Below are positions 52,140 to 63,964 of a stretch of DNA of 64,000 nucleotides, piece after piece. Made by a program: the position numbers and the translations under genes. The first letter of the stretch is position 1. Each line of letters starts with the position of its first letter. Below the pieces are notes generated by a model. It worked only from the letters and a program-made list of their open reading frames with translations, was not told the DNA's origin and did not search any database. Origin of the DNA: Symbiodinium sp. CCMP2592 (Eukaryota; Sar; Dinophyceae; Suessiales; Symbiodiniaceae); the NCBI GenBank assembly GCA_905221615.1, contig CAJNDT010004924.1, positions 351,001 to 415,000 on the forward strand, in the 5' to 3' direction.

Positions 52140-52365
52140 CACACGTACACACACACACACACACACACGCCGACAGACATACACACCGAGAGGCAGACAC
52201 ACACACACACACATCGACACATATACTCATATGTATATATATATATATATATTATACATATACATATTTGTATGCTCCCATAGACGATACGAGCATGCAA
52301 TGTGCACGTGTGTCTGACTTGACTAGACAGTTATAGACGCGTACACACACACACACACACGCACA
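52140..52365. repeat. CA and TA microsatellites
   Basis: CA runs at about 52147-52168, 52196-52212 and 52343-52362, and TA-rich runs at about 52233-52256. Confidence 0.9.
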
Positions 52366-52801
52366 GAGTGTCTTATTTCCCTGCACGATACTTTATGCAG
52401 TGAAACATTCATGAAGGCACCCACCCAGACCAACCTTACGCGTTTGACAATATGTTGACCTTAAGTATTAATGATCGGTTCGGTTAGGGCTTAACTCCAA
52501 AACAGCAGGCTCGGCCGGGCGCCGGCAGCACAGGCTGGTTTGGGCATGTTGGGAACCTTGGCACAGGTGTCCTTTGACGGATCTCAGCAGCACGACAAGC
52601 CCAGGAGAGCCTCCCAAACTAGCAGTTTGTTTCGGCTCCAGCCAGTCCAGCCAGTGGGCATTGAACACGCGCTCCCAGCCGCTCTTTCGATTGATCCAGC
52701 GGCCATGCCCGACGCAGCAGTCACTAGGACTTCAGAAGCAGCTAGGGCTGCTGGGGCTGCAGGCTCTCTGCGTGCAGCTCCGTTAAATGGCAGTGTCTGA
52801 G

Positions 52802-53740
52802 GTTGCTGAGCGCATGAACGCACAGCTCTTCCAGCAGCTTGCCCCCGGGGCTGCTGCACGTTTGGCCGGGCGTTGTGCCAAGGCCTTGCTCCGCAGCAGG
52901 GAGGAAGGTGAAGAGGTTAGACGGTTAGACTGCAGCCTGGCCAGGATCAGACCTCGCAACAGTGGGTGCTGACGACCACAGACGGACACCGGGCTTCTCA
53001 AGCTTCCCTTCGTGTGCAACCCTAACCGTCCGCCTTGAGCAAGCCTTGGAAGGTCATTCGCCTTTCACAGGCCCGGAAATGCGTAACCTCCCGCAGGAAG
53101 TCTGACGACTCCACAAGGACTCAACGCCTCTCCTAGCACAATCTTGAAACATCTGGAAGGGGCTGCTTCTCTGTCAGCCTCAGCACTCAGATTGCACACC
53201 AAGCCTCAAGCTGAGCTATATACTGGTGAAAGAGAGCTCTTCAGCTCAGGAAACAACGTGCCTTTGACTGCTGATGACGGCGTGGAGCTACAATCTCAGG
53301 AGCTGCAGCGACAATCATGCCGCATCTGACCGTCATTGTCTGCTACGGAAATCGAAACTGTTCACACCAGGTTACACCATGTCTGAGGTCTTCGAAGGCC
53401 TGCCCACAGTAGTTTGGACAGAAATCAGCAACCCAGAAAAAATGGCGGCACCTCTTGTTTCGGCTGTTCGACTGTTGGAGTCCAACATGCACTGCTAGAA
53501 TCTGCTAGACAGCTTCGCGCGTTGTGTTTAGTCGAAGAGGAGGGTGGGAGCAAAGACTCGACGGAAGGGCCCACAGAACACAGTGAACGCCAGAGACACC
53601 ATACCTAATGAAGCCTAGGCAGAGCATCCGAAGAGATGCGATGTAAGTCCGACGAACACGCAAGGACTTTGTGGAAATCGTGGGCTCCAAGACCTCGGAG
53701 GGCCAGCTGCGCGCCACGGTCTTTTCCGGATTCCCGAGTT
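52802..53740 (+). CDS. Candidate exons, unidentified
   Basis: 52802-52907 is bounded by AG|G and GT and reads VAERMNAQLFQQLAPGAAAR, a helical segment. Further + pieces are about 53388-53497 (VFEGLPTVVWTEISNPEKMA) and about 53665-53740 (DFVEIVGSKTSEGQLRATVF), both after AG|G. No domain recognised. They might be 5' exons of ACP copy B, but no similarity to the region upstream of copy A was seen. Confidence 0.35.
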
Positions 53741-53799
53741 GGCCCTGCGCGATTGTGATGTACTTGTGCCTCAGCTCTCTTGCATTCTCTGCTGCTTCT

Positions 53800-53828
53800 C
53801 TCTATATCTCTCTATCTCTCTCACTTTG

Positions 53829-53880
<52 letters not shown>

Positions 53881-53960
53881 TCTCACTCTATGTATGTACG
53901 TATGGATAGATATACGTATGTACGTACGCACGTATGTATGCTAGCTAGTCATGCATACGT
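53800..53960. repeat. CT run and GTAC/TATG microsatellite
   Basis: CT dinucleotide run about 53831-53885, followed by TATGTACG-type repeats to about 53975. Confidence 0.9.
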
Positions 53961-53974
53961 ACATATGTACATTA

Positions 53975-55524
53975 TACATAATTCCAACAGGCATGCAGAG
54001 AGAGATGCACCGTTTGTTTGATTTCATTCTCCGACTGTTAGTGTCGGTAGACTATGCTCACAAACTTGAAGTGGCACAGGTTCGCTGATGCGAAAAGCAC
54101 CTGGGGCTGTTCAGCATTTGCAGCTAAAGCCAGCTCCGCATCCAACCTAGCGGCCAAGCGCAAAGCCCCAGAAGAGCAGTGCTTTACGGCTGCTTTCCAG
54201 GGAACCACATGGTGTACATGGAAATGAAATCCGCCGAAACGAAAATATGTTCCCGCGAAGCGGGTCCCAAACATCCGCCCTCGGACCCTCGAGTTAGGCC
54301 GCCTGGTTATGCAGTGACAGCATGTGCACGAATAGAGCCTCGCGGAATCGAGAAAGGCTGTTCAAGATCTCAGGGTGCATATACGCAAGCTGGCAATCCT
54401 TGGAGTCTTCCGGGTTTGATAACGATACTCTCAGCGCTGTAGCAATGCGTGCCTGATCGCATCGCATACCTTGCAGGAGAACGAAGTGACAAAGTTTGCA
54501 AAGTCCCGCCAGAAAAAGAGACTCCTTGCATTTCGTTCCAACCCTGCCATTCTTGAAGTTAGGGCGGCATAGATCAGAAAGCACCTCCATGCCATGCAGG
54601 TTACTCGAGGCGAGGCGGGAGTCAAAACCTCGGCCAGGCGGAGATGTCGACGCAGAGCTTTGGGAGAAAGCGGTGGCGTTGGCACATCAACCCCAGGCAC
54701 GGCTGGCCGAAAATAGCTAGGACATAAATATATTTGTCATAGCCAGATCAGGAAACTTCAATAATCGGCCTCCCAGGTCCGCCACCTCTTCCAGCCGGCA
54801 TGACGTCGTGTCGGGGCAAAGCTGGCAATTGCTGTCACTGGGGTTTTGTAGGAGAGCTGGACCCGGCTACGAGCTCCACCGAGCAGCGTGGTGAATCAGA
54901 GAGGGGTGCTAGGATGGGTCACCAGGTTCGCTGCTCGCTATACGAGATATTGCGCGTGGTATGGCGCCCTGCTGTTTGAATAGATGCTTTTGGCCCATCC
55001 TGGTGGACGCAGGTAGCTATTTTGATCTGCACATGCGTTTTCTGATTGCCGGAAGCTTGGAGCTCGCAGGGCAGCATGCGATGTTCGAAAAGACCCGTTG
55101 CCACCTCGAAACGAAACCGGCCAACTATCTTCGATGCCTTGCCCATGCCAAGAATCAACAGCCATGTCGGAAAACAGAAGAGTCTAAGTGTAAGTTCAAC
55201 CGACACTTATTGAGCGCAAGCCACCTCAGCCGCCGCAGGCCCTAGCCCTGAGAAGCTGCGCGAGCAGGCCGGCAAGTGGTTGCTGTTCAATGGTGAAGTG
55301 TTTGCCCTCTTTCATGCGTCCTAGGTTCTAGGTCTTTGCAAGCAGATGTAAGCAGCATAAGAAGTTTAAACTACGACTGCGATTGCCTGGTTCCCCAGCG
55401 GTCCTCAACAGTCTGCAACGTGATGTTGCAAGTCGTAGTAGGCACATCGCCTTTTGAATGTCATGATCGTCGGAATGCCTGCCACGAGAGCTTCGTTCCT
55501 GTAGGGCCTTACCTCTTTGGTCAG
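53975..55524. other. Unassigned
   Basis: Possible + coding pieces near 54068-54200 (AAKASSASNLAAKRKAPEEQ) and 54638-54718 (DVDAELWEKAVALAHQPQAR), neither with recognised motifs. No firm gene. Confidence 0.3.
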
Positions 55525-58500
55525 GTGAAGTCAGTGGTTGCTGAGATCGTCGGCATGGAAGACTTGGTAGATGCCAGGTCCCGATTCTGGTATCTCTTGA
55601 GTTGGCTCTCCCACGGCCCGAGATCCGAAGCAGAAGGAGACGCTCCAGACTCTTACGAGCGCCAGCAATACTAGAAGCTCTCCATTTTCACAGAGACTGA
55701 GGACACTCCGCTCATGCAAGCTGGCCTAACAAGCCAATCGGCGGCCGGGGGGCTTGTGCTCCAGGAAGCTGGGGGTCAACACGGTTCTTTTGTTTTTTCT
55801 GTATGTTGCTGTTGTTCAATGCAGGTTGTAGGTACTTTCCGGAGAGTCAGAGGGGGAGGCAGAGGCACTCCGACGGACGCCAACGCTGCTGAACGAGAGA
55901 AGTGACGCAGTCGCAGCAGGCCGCAGGAACGGAGGTGGTCGAAGTCACTCAGGTCTTGTTGCGCAACGCCCTGAGCAAGGAGATCCCTGGAGCCAGCCGG
56001 ACCCCTAAAGTCCAGGCCTTTCCAGTCGTGGCCTCGAAGTCTTAATTTTGATTGCATCACGGACCACAGGAAGATCTCGCCAACTTTGTTGCTGATTGGT
56101 TTTGTAGACCATATCATAAGACTCTCACGCTTTGTTGCCGTGCGAGAAGTGGACCCGACAACAAGGATCTTCGCGTGTAAATTCCTTCATGTACCAAGAG
56201 CTGAACACATGAATCAGAGGTGGCCTCGTCACTTCCCAAACAAGCCAAGATAGAAGATAGGAAACACCTCCCTTCTCTGGTTGCCGGTTGCAGGGTTTTG
56301 GTTCAGAGTCGGAGGCCCTCGCCCTCCACTAGGACAGCCGTTGGCCCTGGAGATTCCCTGCCGCTCCAGGGCCGTTTGCAGCCATGGCGCGAAATGAAGA
56401 AAAAGCGATGGCGGCCCTGAACCGGTGGACAGCCCAGAAGCGGGATATAGAGATGCAGAAGAACATGGGTGCCTTGGCAATTCCAAGACGCAGGCACTTT
56501 ACTTTCCAGACAAAGTACCTTTAGCACCACACAGCAGATCACTGGTGAACCTGCACTCTTCAGCGCGCTGACATCGTTGAATCACTGACCCAAGGCAAGG
56601 CAACTTACATGGGTGGAGCCCTGCCCGACACCGCTGCTTACGGGCCTTACAAGCGCGACAAGAGGCCGAAGATTGCCTCGGAGGTGGGAGGGCAGACCAA
56701 GCCTCGGGATGCCACGACGATTTCCCGCATCTCCAAAGGTGAAGACCGTCAAGGAGTGTGAGCACTGGCGACAGGACATCCTCCGCGGCGTGGCGCTCCG
56801 TGGCTGACAGCAAGATTAGCAAGGCCCAGCCGTTTGCACAAGGTAGCGATATTGCCACTGACGAAGGACTGTACGGTATAATGAAGTGTGGGTCATGAGG
56901 GATGTTTGTGCATCGGTGATTTCGCGTGTCATACACGTCGGCATGACCTGAGCAATCCCACACCAGTTGCGTATAGCTCCTCACTGAGGAAGAAGATCGC
57001 CGAGATCCAAAATGCAGCATTGGGGGAGCACCGCATCCGCGATCTGAATGACGAGATCAACAAGGCAGCTCGGTTCCACCGGAAACTGCGACAGAAACCC
57101 CAGACTCAAGCTGGAACGCTCGGTTGCGGGATGCCTGACAACTTGGGCTGTTCAAAAACATGTGACAATGCAGGGAAGCAAAGCAACAAGCAATGCAATG
57201 GCAATGCCTTTCCTGGCACCGAACATCATGTTCCGACAGTCGGTCGAGTGCCTGAGCCAAGCTAACTCTTTGTAAACCTCCGTCCATGTCCGCGATTCAG
57301 TGATGCAACACCAGAGCTAGCCTTGGCTAGGATCTGCGCGAAAAGGGCTACTGGGAGGACCAAATCAAATCACTTGGAGGCCTGAACCATCGAAGCTTGA
57401 GTTTGTGCGTTTGCGTGCCTATGCCGAATGTGTCTAGCTCAGAGGATGATGTTACTGGGACAGTTCCGGAAATGAATATAGTCTTTGGTTCGTCAGTCAG
57501 CGTCCTGCAAGTAGACTTGTGCTAGCCATGCCAGCCCCAGGTGCGGACTACAAGTCTCAGCCGAAGCGGGATGTCGAGACTTACGGCGCGGAGTTAGCAT
57601 CACACAGCGGCTACAAGTGCCCTCGCCGCAGCGACATGGGTTTGGAGGGCTTGTTTGTTTGCAGGGTTTCGACAAGGGCTACACTACTTCGCTAAGTTGT
57701 ATTTAAAAGTTTGGCTTGGACCACCCGTTCTCGGCCATGTCGAGTTATGGTCCGGACTGTATGCAGGATAGATGTCACCATGTGCTCCATGCAAGCCGGG
57801 CCGTCCCCGTTAATCTATGAACTCTGACACTTGACATTGTGTTGCCAGTTGGTCCGGCAAGTCCAGGGGCTCTCCAAAGGTTGCCGGGCCTTGAAGCAAA
57901 GTGCGAGAGCGACCTCCGATGCGCGTAGCCTTGTCTTCGGATCCGTGAGGTAATTATTGCCCAGCCAAGCTGAATCTTCGTGGGTCCTGACCAGGTACTT
58001 CGGCGCTGCTAAAGACCTTCCTGGAGTGAGGGAGCTGTTTGAAACCGAGATCATCCCGGATGCCCCGCGCAAAACAAGGACTGGGTGGGCTGTGTTGTTA
58101 GGAGTCAGAACGCATGAATGTTTGCCCGCGATGTTACTATGTATCAATTACTCAGGGTTCAGAAAGCAGTACGCCTGCAGCATCAGCATCGAATTCGCTT
58201 TGCGGTAGACACAGAAACAGATGCGAGTTTCGCAGCTCCTGTTGCATGCTCTGTCACGTTGAAATGCTTGCTGCAGGAAGCAGCTATTTCTCCACATCCA
58301 ACCGGATTATTATGGCTGGCGGGATGAAGAGGATGGCATGCTGCTCCTGGAGGACGGCAAACGGGGGCCCAGCAACACAGTTGTATTTGTTTCGAATGTT
58401 GCACGCTGTTCAGAAGTTCAGCCGAAAACTCCATTCCACACTTGGCTTTGTGCTCCGAGGAGAAGATCGCTGAAGAAGAGGCCGACGCTTGGCTTGCAAG

Positions 58501-59757
58501 GCCCTAACTGATGGCACTCGTCTCTCCGATTTTGCAAGAAGTTCATAAAACTATCATCGCTGTAAGGTCAAGAAGCTGCAGGCCGAATGGAAGGTCGAGC
58601 AGGCAGAGCAGGCTGCCAAGGCCTCGAAGAAGCGGAAGGCCCCCAAAGAGGAAGCACAGAAAGAGGAGGAGAAGCAGGACACCCAGCAGAACGCTCGTGT
58701 CGACGGCCCTTGGTTTCGACCCCCAGTCTCGGACGAGAACACGTAAGGCGTAAGGGACAACATCCAGCTGTGTGATGACTCCAACTTTTGGGGTTCACCA
58801 GCACGTGGAGGATGCTAAGTTTAAGCTGCTACAGCGGACCGAAAGCTCCGGGCCTCTCCTCGACCGCAACAACTCTACCAGTGTAAGCTTTCTTTGTATT
58901 CCGCAACCCTGTCTTCACAGTCGCACAGGAGCAGCCGAAAGAGCCAGAAGTGGAGAAGCCCAAGGACCAGGATTTCGCAGATTTCAAGGCCAGCGCACTT
59001 TGACGCGGATATAACAGCAAGCTGCAGCCAGCACAATCCTTGCGAGAACCTTTCTCTACCTTGGGGGAAGTTTGGGATCCTTCATACAACATTGGGCCAT
59101 GGGGTGGTCCACACTCTCGACCTATGCTGGTCCCAGTTCAGTTCCGCAGAGACCGCGAGGATGCCGAGTGCTTAAGTGGTGCATTTGTTTGCACGAAGAC
59201 ACGAAGAAGGGCCTCGGGCCAATGACAGTCACAAAACCTGAGTCAGTGCATAAAAAAACTTCATGCCGTTACTCCTTTCGTATCCCTGTGAATCGGCAGG
59301 CCTATGTAGACATTCCAACGATGGAAGACATCGAGCGTCTCATCGTGAAGAAGAAGAAGGAGACGCTGCTGAAAAAGTACGCGCCCAGCGAGGCTCAATC
59401 GAATGATTGACGATGTCACATAGGTTCAAGACAGCAGACATCGACACCACACAAGCAACTCCAGAGTTGACAAACACCGTGAGCTGCTAACTTTGTAAAC
59501 TACTGCACAGTAGGTTGTTGCATATTCTGGCTTGCTGGTTGGCATGCTCGGTTTCACAATGCAGCTCGGCGAGATCACATCGGCAGTGAAAATTGGAGAG
59601 AGCAGGATGCAGGGCCATTGCATGGTGGCGAGGGAGTGGCAGGGCACTGCTGTGGACAAAAGAGCTCCAGGCCTAAGGAAGTTTAGCGCAGGTATCAGAC
59701 ACGAACATCCTTTGTGTGTAAGGCCTTCCTTTCACGATGATGTTCGACTACCCATCG
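55525..59757 (+). CDS. Acyl-carrier-protein domain exons, copy B (split around ISY1)
   Basis: Exons parallel copy A: 55525 to about 55577 (VKSVVAEIVGMEDLVDA); about 55695-55747 (TEDTPLMQAGLTSQSA); 55953 to about 55991 (VLLRNALSKEIPG); 59723-59757 (LPFTMMFDYPSS). Residue-level similarity to copy A is very high, and the candidate phosphopantetheine serine is kept. The last gap is 3.7 kb instead of ~0.4 kb and contains a whole ISY1 gene. The join between the first two exons does not resolve to a clean GT-AG frame, so the copy may be decaying or use an unusual donor. It could also be a duplicated fragment and not a working gene. Confidence 0.6.
56384..59410 (+). CDS. ISY1: Pre-mRNA-splicing factor ISY1 homologue (multi-exon)
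   Basis: ISY1 is a component of the Prp19-associated spliceosome complex and helps in splicing catalysis and fidelity in the nucleus. Exons: 56384 to about 56460 (MARNEEKAMAALNRWTAQKR, the family start); about 56651-56683 (RDKRPKIASE); 56739-56786 (KTVKECEHWRQDIL); 56989-57064 (KKIAEIQNAALGEHRIRDLN, then DEINK; GC donor); 57331-57390 (LREKGYWEDQIKSLGGLNH); 57541-57617 (ADYKSQPKRDVETYGAELAS); 57995 to about 58083 (YFGAAKDLPGVRELFETEII, PRKTRT); 58277 to about 58353 (IQPDYYGWRDEEDGMLLLED); about 58460-58499 (EKIAEEEADAWLA); about 58564-58746 (KKLQAEWKVEQAEQAAKASK, then a KKRKAPKEE nuclear-signal-like patch); about 58921-59003 (EPEVEKPKDQDFADFKAS); 59301-59410 (YVDIPTMEDIERLIVKKKKE, LLKKYA, stop TGA). 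Order and content match the family throughout. Most exons start AG|G. Lies on the same strand inside the last ACP copy B intron. Confidence 0.9.
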
Positions 59758-59914
59758 TCGGGCACTCACAGCGGTTGTGCTCGGGACTGGAGCGCCGGCC
59801 GGCCCAGCATTGCGTGTTGACTTCGGGAGGCAGGCATTGGATTATTCCCGCGGATGCCAGTAGCAGACAGGTCGTTGTTCATTGTGCGAGGCCGTCTGTC
59901 TGTGTTTGTCTCTG

Positions 59915-59960
59915 TGTCTGTGTCTGTGTGTGTGTGTGTGTGTGTGCGTGTGCATGTGTG
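59915..59960. repeat. TG microsatellite
   Basis: TCTG/TG run, nearly pure TG at about 59926-59945. Confidence 0.9.
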
Positions 59961-60107
59961 TTTCTGTAGTGCTTCCTTGCAGAAGGCAGTCTTCATGAAC
60001 TTTGGCTCTCTAGTTTCTCGTACTACCGGTTGGGATGGAGAAGCCATTACCAAGATTGTGCTTTAACAAAGATTAGGGTTTGGGGCTGCTGCCATTGATT
60101 CGTCTAC

Positions 60108-61202
60108 ATGCTGCGCGTTTGGCTGTCTTCTGGGGAGCAGCTTGCGGCGGTACCGGTGGGAGAAGTGCGTGACGTGCGGGGCTTGAAACAACATCTGCAT
60201 GGCATTTGCGGTCTGCCCCGATTCAGACAAAGGCTCCTTGGGGAAGGCAGGAGCTTGGAGGATGAGTTTGAATTGGAATGTTCGCTTGACTTGCAGCTTG
60301 TGCTTTTGCAGTTTGATACATCTCCAGATCACGCACATCAGCTGGCCCATCAACTCCAGCATGCTGCAAGGCATAATTTTCCATCTCAGGTTGAAGAGCT
60401 GCTTTCTCGGCCCCAAGATCCAGATATCACGGGAACCATGGGTGAGTCGGCTCTCTATGTGGCATCCGAAAGGGGCCACCAGGAAGTTGTCAGTTTATTA
60501 TTGGAGGCTGGAGCCAGCAAAAACGTGATTTGTGGCCGCTGGACGCGGTTGACGCCACTTGGCGTGGCATCCCGTGAAGGCCATACCGAGATCGTGCGGT
60601 TGTTGCTGGCGGCCGGCGGAACTGCTACAGACCGCCGAGACCGTGAAGCATCACCTCTCTATTTGGCCTCATTGCGTGGGCATGTTGAGGTTGTGAGGCT
60701 TTTGCTAGAAGCTGGTGCTGACAAAGATGAGGCCTTTGTCTTCACATACTTTCAATGCGATCCTGACAAGCTCGTCTGCAGTGAGGTCACATCCATTCAG
60801 TCACCCTTAGGTGTGGCATCGCGGGAAGGTCACACGGAAATCGTGCGCCTTTTACTTGTGGCGGGTGCAGATCGTGAACGGGGCGCGGGACGGCATGACG
60901 AAACCCCTCTCTACTTGGCTTCAGAGCATGGTCACGTCCAAATCGCACGATTGCTCATTGTGGCCGGCGCTGCCAAAGACAGGAGCAGTGGGCCGTGGGG
61001 CAAAACCCCAATTCGCATTGCTTGCAGCAAAGGCCATGTGGAGATCGTGCGCTTGCTACTGTGGGCCGGTGTCACGTTGGATGATTGCTCTCATGCAGAT
61101 GTGTCCTCCAGTGCAGGGGAGGATGAGATCAAGCGTTTGCTCAGTGAGGCAAAAGAGACACCTCAGGTAGAAAGACTTCACACTCAGGCGCAAAGTTCGT
61201 GA
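60108..61202 (+). CDS. Ubiquitin-like plus ankyrin-repeat protein (intronless)
   Basis: A 364-codon uninterrupted frame from ATG 60108 to TGA. Residues ~1-70 look like the ubiquitin-like N-terminus common in dinoflagellate ankyrin proteins (MLRVWLSSGEQLAAVPVGEV, then RFRQRLLGEGRSLED). From about residue 105 there are six ankyrin repeats with the usual G-H and LLL...GA signatures (GESALYVASERGHQEVVSLL; TPLGVASREGHTEIVRLLLA; SPLYLASLRGHVEVVRLLLE; SPLGVASREGHTEIVRLLLV; TPLYLASEHGHVQIARLLIV; TPIRIACSKGHVEIVRLLLW). The third and fourth repeats are separated by an inserted ~25-residue loop. Repeats 2 and 4 are near copies, as expected from internal duplication. Role: protein-protein binding; target unknown. 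Absence of introns among intron-rich neighbours suggests retroposition or recent duplication. Confidence 0.92.
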   Translation: MLRVWLSSGEQLAAVPVGEVRDVRGLKQHLHGICGLPRFRQRLLGEGRSLEDEFELECSLDLQLVLLQFDTSPDHAHQLAHQLQHAARHNFPSQVEELLSRPQDPDITGTMGESALYVASERGHQEVVSLLLEAGASKNVICGRWTRLTPLGVASREGHTEIVRLLLAAGGTATDRRDREASPLYLASLRGHVEVVRLLLEAGADKDEAFVFTYFQCDPDKLVCSEVTSIQSPLGVASREGHTEIVRLLLVAGADRERGAGRHDETPLYLASEHGHVQIARLLIVAGAAKDRSSGPWGKTPIRIACSKGHVEIVRLLLWAGVTLDDCSHADVSSSAGEDEIKRLLSEAKETPQVERLHTQAQSS

Positions 61203-63841
61203 CATGACCGGTCCTCCAATTGTTGAGACAAGGTCAGCGCTCGCCAACACGATGGAAAACAGCTGAAGCTTGTCCAAGCTCCGCATGCGTGCTAGAGATC
61301 TCAGCACAGACGCACATTAAGAGGCTCCCACTTCAGCAGCTGCAAGATGTCGGTGGCGGTATTGCTTCTGTTGTTTCACTTTTTTCCGGTTGCCTCGCTA
61401 GTAGACTAGCAGGCAAGCAAGCTATCCTATATGCCTACATGCCGAACTATACGTGTGCAAACTCCAATGTGAGTTTCCTTTTGCTCCATAAGGCTGCCCT
61501 ATTTCTACATAAGCTCTTCTCGTAGATGGGCCTGAAGAGCCTTTCCTGGGCCAAGATTTGCTGCAGCGCACGCTGCCCATGCGGAGATATGGGTCTGTTC
61601 TTCCAACTTGGATGTACCTGAGCCATTATTTGTGCGGCGTGCTTTGCCGCAGATTCGTCAATTAGCCTTCCGACAAGACGGTTGCTAACCAACAACTGAG
61701 GACGACGACGGCCGCAACAACTACTGCTACTGTACCGCTACCTCTACCATTCCTAGCACCCCACCACCGCCGCCGCCGCCGCCGCCGCCACCGCCACCAC
61801 CACCACCACCACCACCACCACCACCACCACCACCACCACCACCACCACCACCACCACCACCACCACCACACCCGCTACTACTGGACCCTCATATCCAGCA
61901 TGCGAGGACTCCCAACACGACCTTGCAGACAACATGAAGACTCTACGTCTCAATGCCGTCCACTCTCGTGTCATGGTTTGGGGGCTTACGTGTAATTAGC
62001 CCCCAAGGGCTTGCAGACCATCATGTCCTTTGTCTTGCAGTTGGAACCCTACTTTAAAATTATGCAAGCCCCAATCGCAACTTACTCTGTCCTTTTACTT
62101 TTACCGTGATGTTACGCTGGTTCTACTTGTAGAAGCTTGCTCTATCCTTCTGTCAGGGCTACCGCGGGGACCATGACCCAACGGGGACTCATCACCCTGC
62201 CTGGGAGCGCTCCGTACCCCCTGGTTCTCCTCGCTGAAAGGGAAAGAACATGCAAACCCCAAGATATCAGGATCAGCGCCCTGACGGACTTCTTCGTCGC
62301 TCGGACGGTTCCCGAGGCCATCCGAAGCACAGATAGCAAGGGCACAAGATGTTATCTTGGACACCGCATGTGTGCACAGGCTCCAGAGATCGAGGATGTG
62401 ATTACTGGAGAGGAGGCCTCTCATCATGCGCAGATAGTTCTGAATCAAAGATTTGTGTGACCAATTACTCAGAGGTTGCAATTGGCTTCACACGGCATGC
62501 ATGAACCAATTTAGCGAGCACGCACGCAGGGGACTGCCATCCGTCGTGGCCTTGAAAGACTTGGCTTGGTCTGCCGCTGGTGTCCTTGCTTCCGGGAGAT
62601 CGAACCAGCGAGGAAAGCTTAAGCTGAGCAGTAGAAACTGGGGTTCTGGGCCTCCCCAAGCATGGCTTCCCTTAAGGCCTTCCTCGCCTCGATGGTGAGA
62701 AGACCCGACGGCAGGTCGACATCGCAGAGAGTTTGTGCATGCTTTCAGAATTCCGACTGGTTATTCGCTGTTCAGGCTTTCAGAGAACGGGAGGGTTACA
62801 GCATCTTACACTAACGCTGCAGAACGGTGAAAGACAGTTTCTTCCATCTTGCCGTCCAAGGACTCCAAGGAGTGTCGCAGGGATGTTAAGTTGCGTCGTG
62901 GCATGTTGGACTGACAAGGGAAGGTCTACTGATACTATGAACCAGGAGACGCCGGATCAATGGCTACTTCTAGTACTGGGAACCAGGAGAAGCGGGATTA
63001 GTGATTAGTGGCCATTACACCTATAAGATTAGGAATGATGCTACCAGTGACACTACTGGCGGCACAATTATCAATAGTACTACTACCCGTAGTAATCTCT
63101 CGGATGTGTGGCGGAAACGTCTCGAGCTGAGTACATGTGGTAGCTAAATAATCAGTAAGAGCAATTAATTAGTTAGTTTCTCTTGGCCCGAGAGTCTGTA
63201 GTACTGGTGCTTGAGCGAGGTCGGTGAAAAATAGTGGAATGATGGTGAAAAGTCAGGTTTCCTGAACAACCGCATGCCTTCGCGCCTAATCACGCTGTGA
63301 CAACTCAACAACAAAAGCAACAACGACCGCCACAACGCTCCTACGCTTCGACCTGTGCGTGCCTTGAAGCCTTGAGCATTCGCCATGTACAGATACTGGA
63401 TACCACAAGCGCCCGCTCGAGACCATCTCTGGTAACACAACACATCAATGCTAGCCATTCCCCAAGTAATCAGATGCTCGACTCCAACAGCATGCGCTCG
63501 AGATACACATCCGTGATCATCAGTGGCATCACAACACACGAAAGGAGCCTACTGCAGTTTTCAATAGAAGTGTTCGGTTATGAACGAACACACCTCCCCA
63601 TGTATAGCCGGTGCGCCAAGATTGGATTCCTAGCACGTTCGAACTTCTTTGGAAGGGCAAAGGAGTGTTGATTACACTGTCATGACACAAAACCACAAAG
63701 CGGAACCTGTCGGAAGCCTGAAACAAAAGGATCGTTCAAGATAGAAGCGACTGTTCAAGATGTGATTCGCGAGTGGGCTTGCATAAATCCGATGCTACTA
63801 TGCTACTGGTGTTATTACTACAAACTGCTAACTAAAAAACT
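61203..63841. other. Unassigned, with CCA/CCG triplet repeat
   Basis: No supported gene. A 107-codon + frame (62137-62460) overlaps an equally open minus frame (62101-62481); neither has a recognised domain. Confidence 0.35.
61763..61868. repeat. CCG then CCA triplet run
   Basis: CCGCCG run passes into a pure CCA run of about 75 bases (about 61791-61867). The poly-Trp and poly-Val frames are artefacts. Confidence 0.95.
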
Positions 63842-63862
63842 CCTCCCTCCTTACTCCTACTC

Positions 63863-63898
<36 letters not shown>

Positions 63899-63964
63899 AA
63901 ACTACTGCTGCTGCTGCTGATGCTACTGTTACTGCTGCTGCTACTACTACTACTACTACTACTA

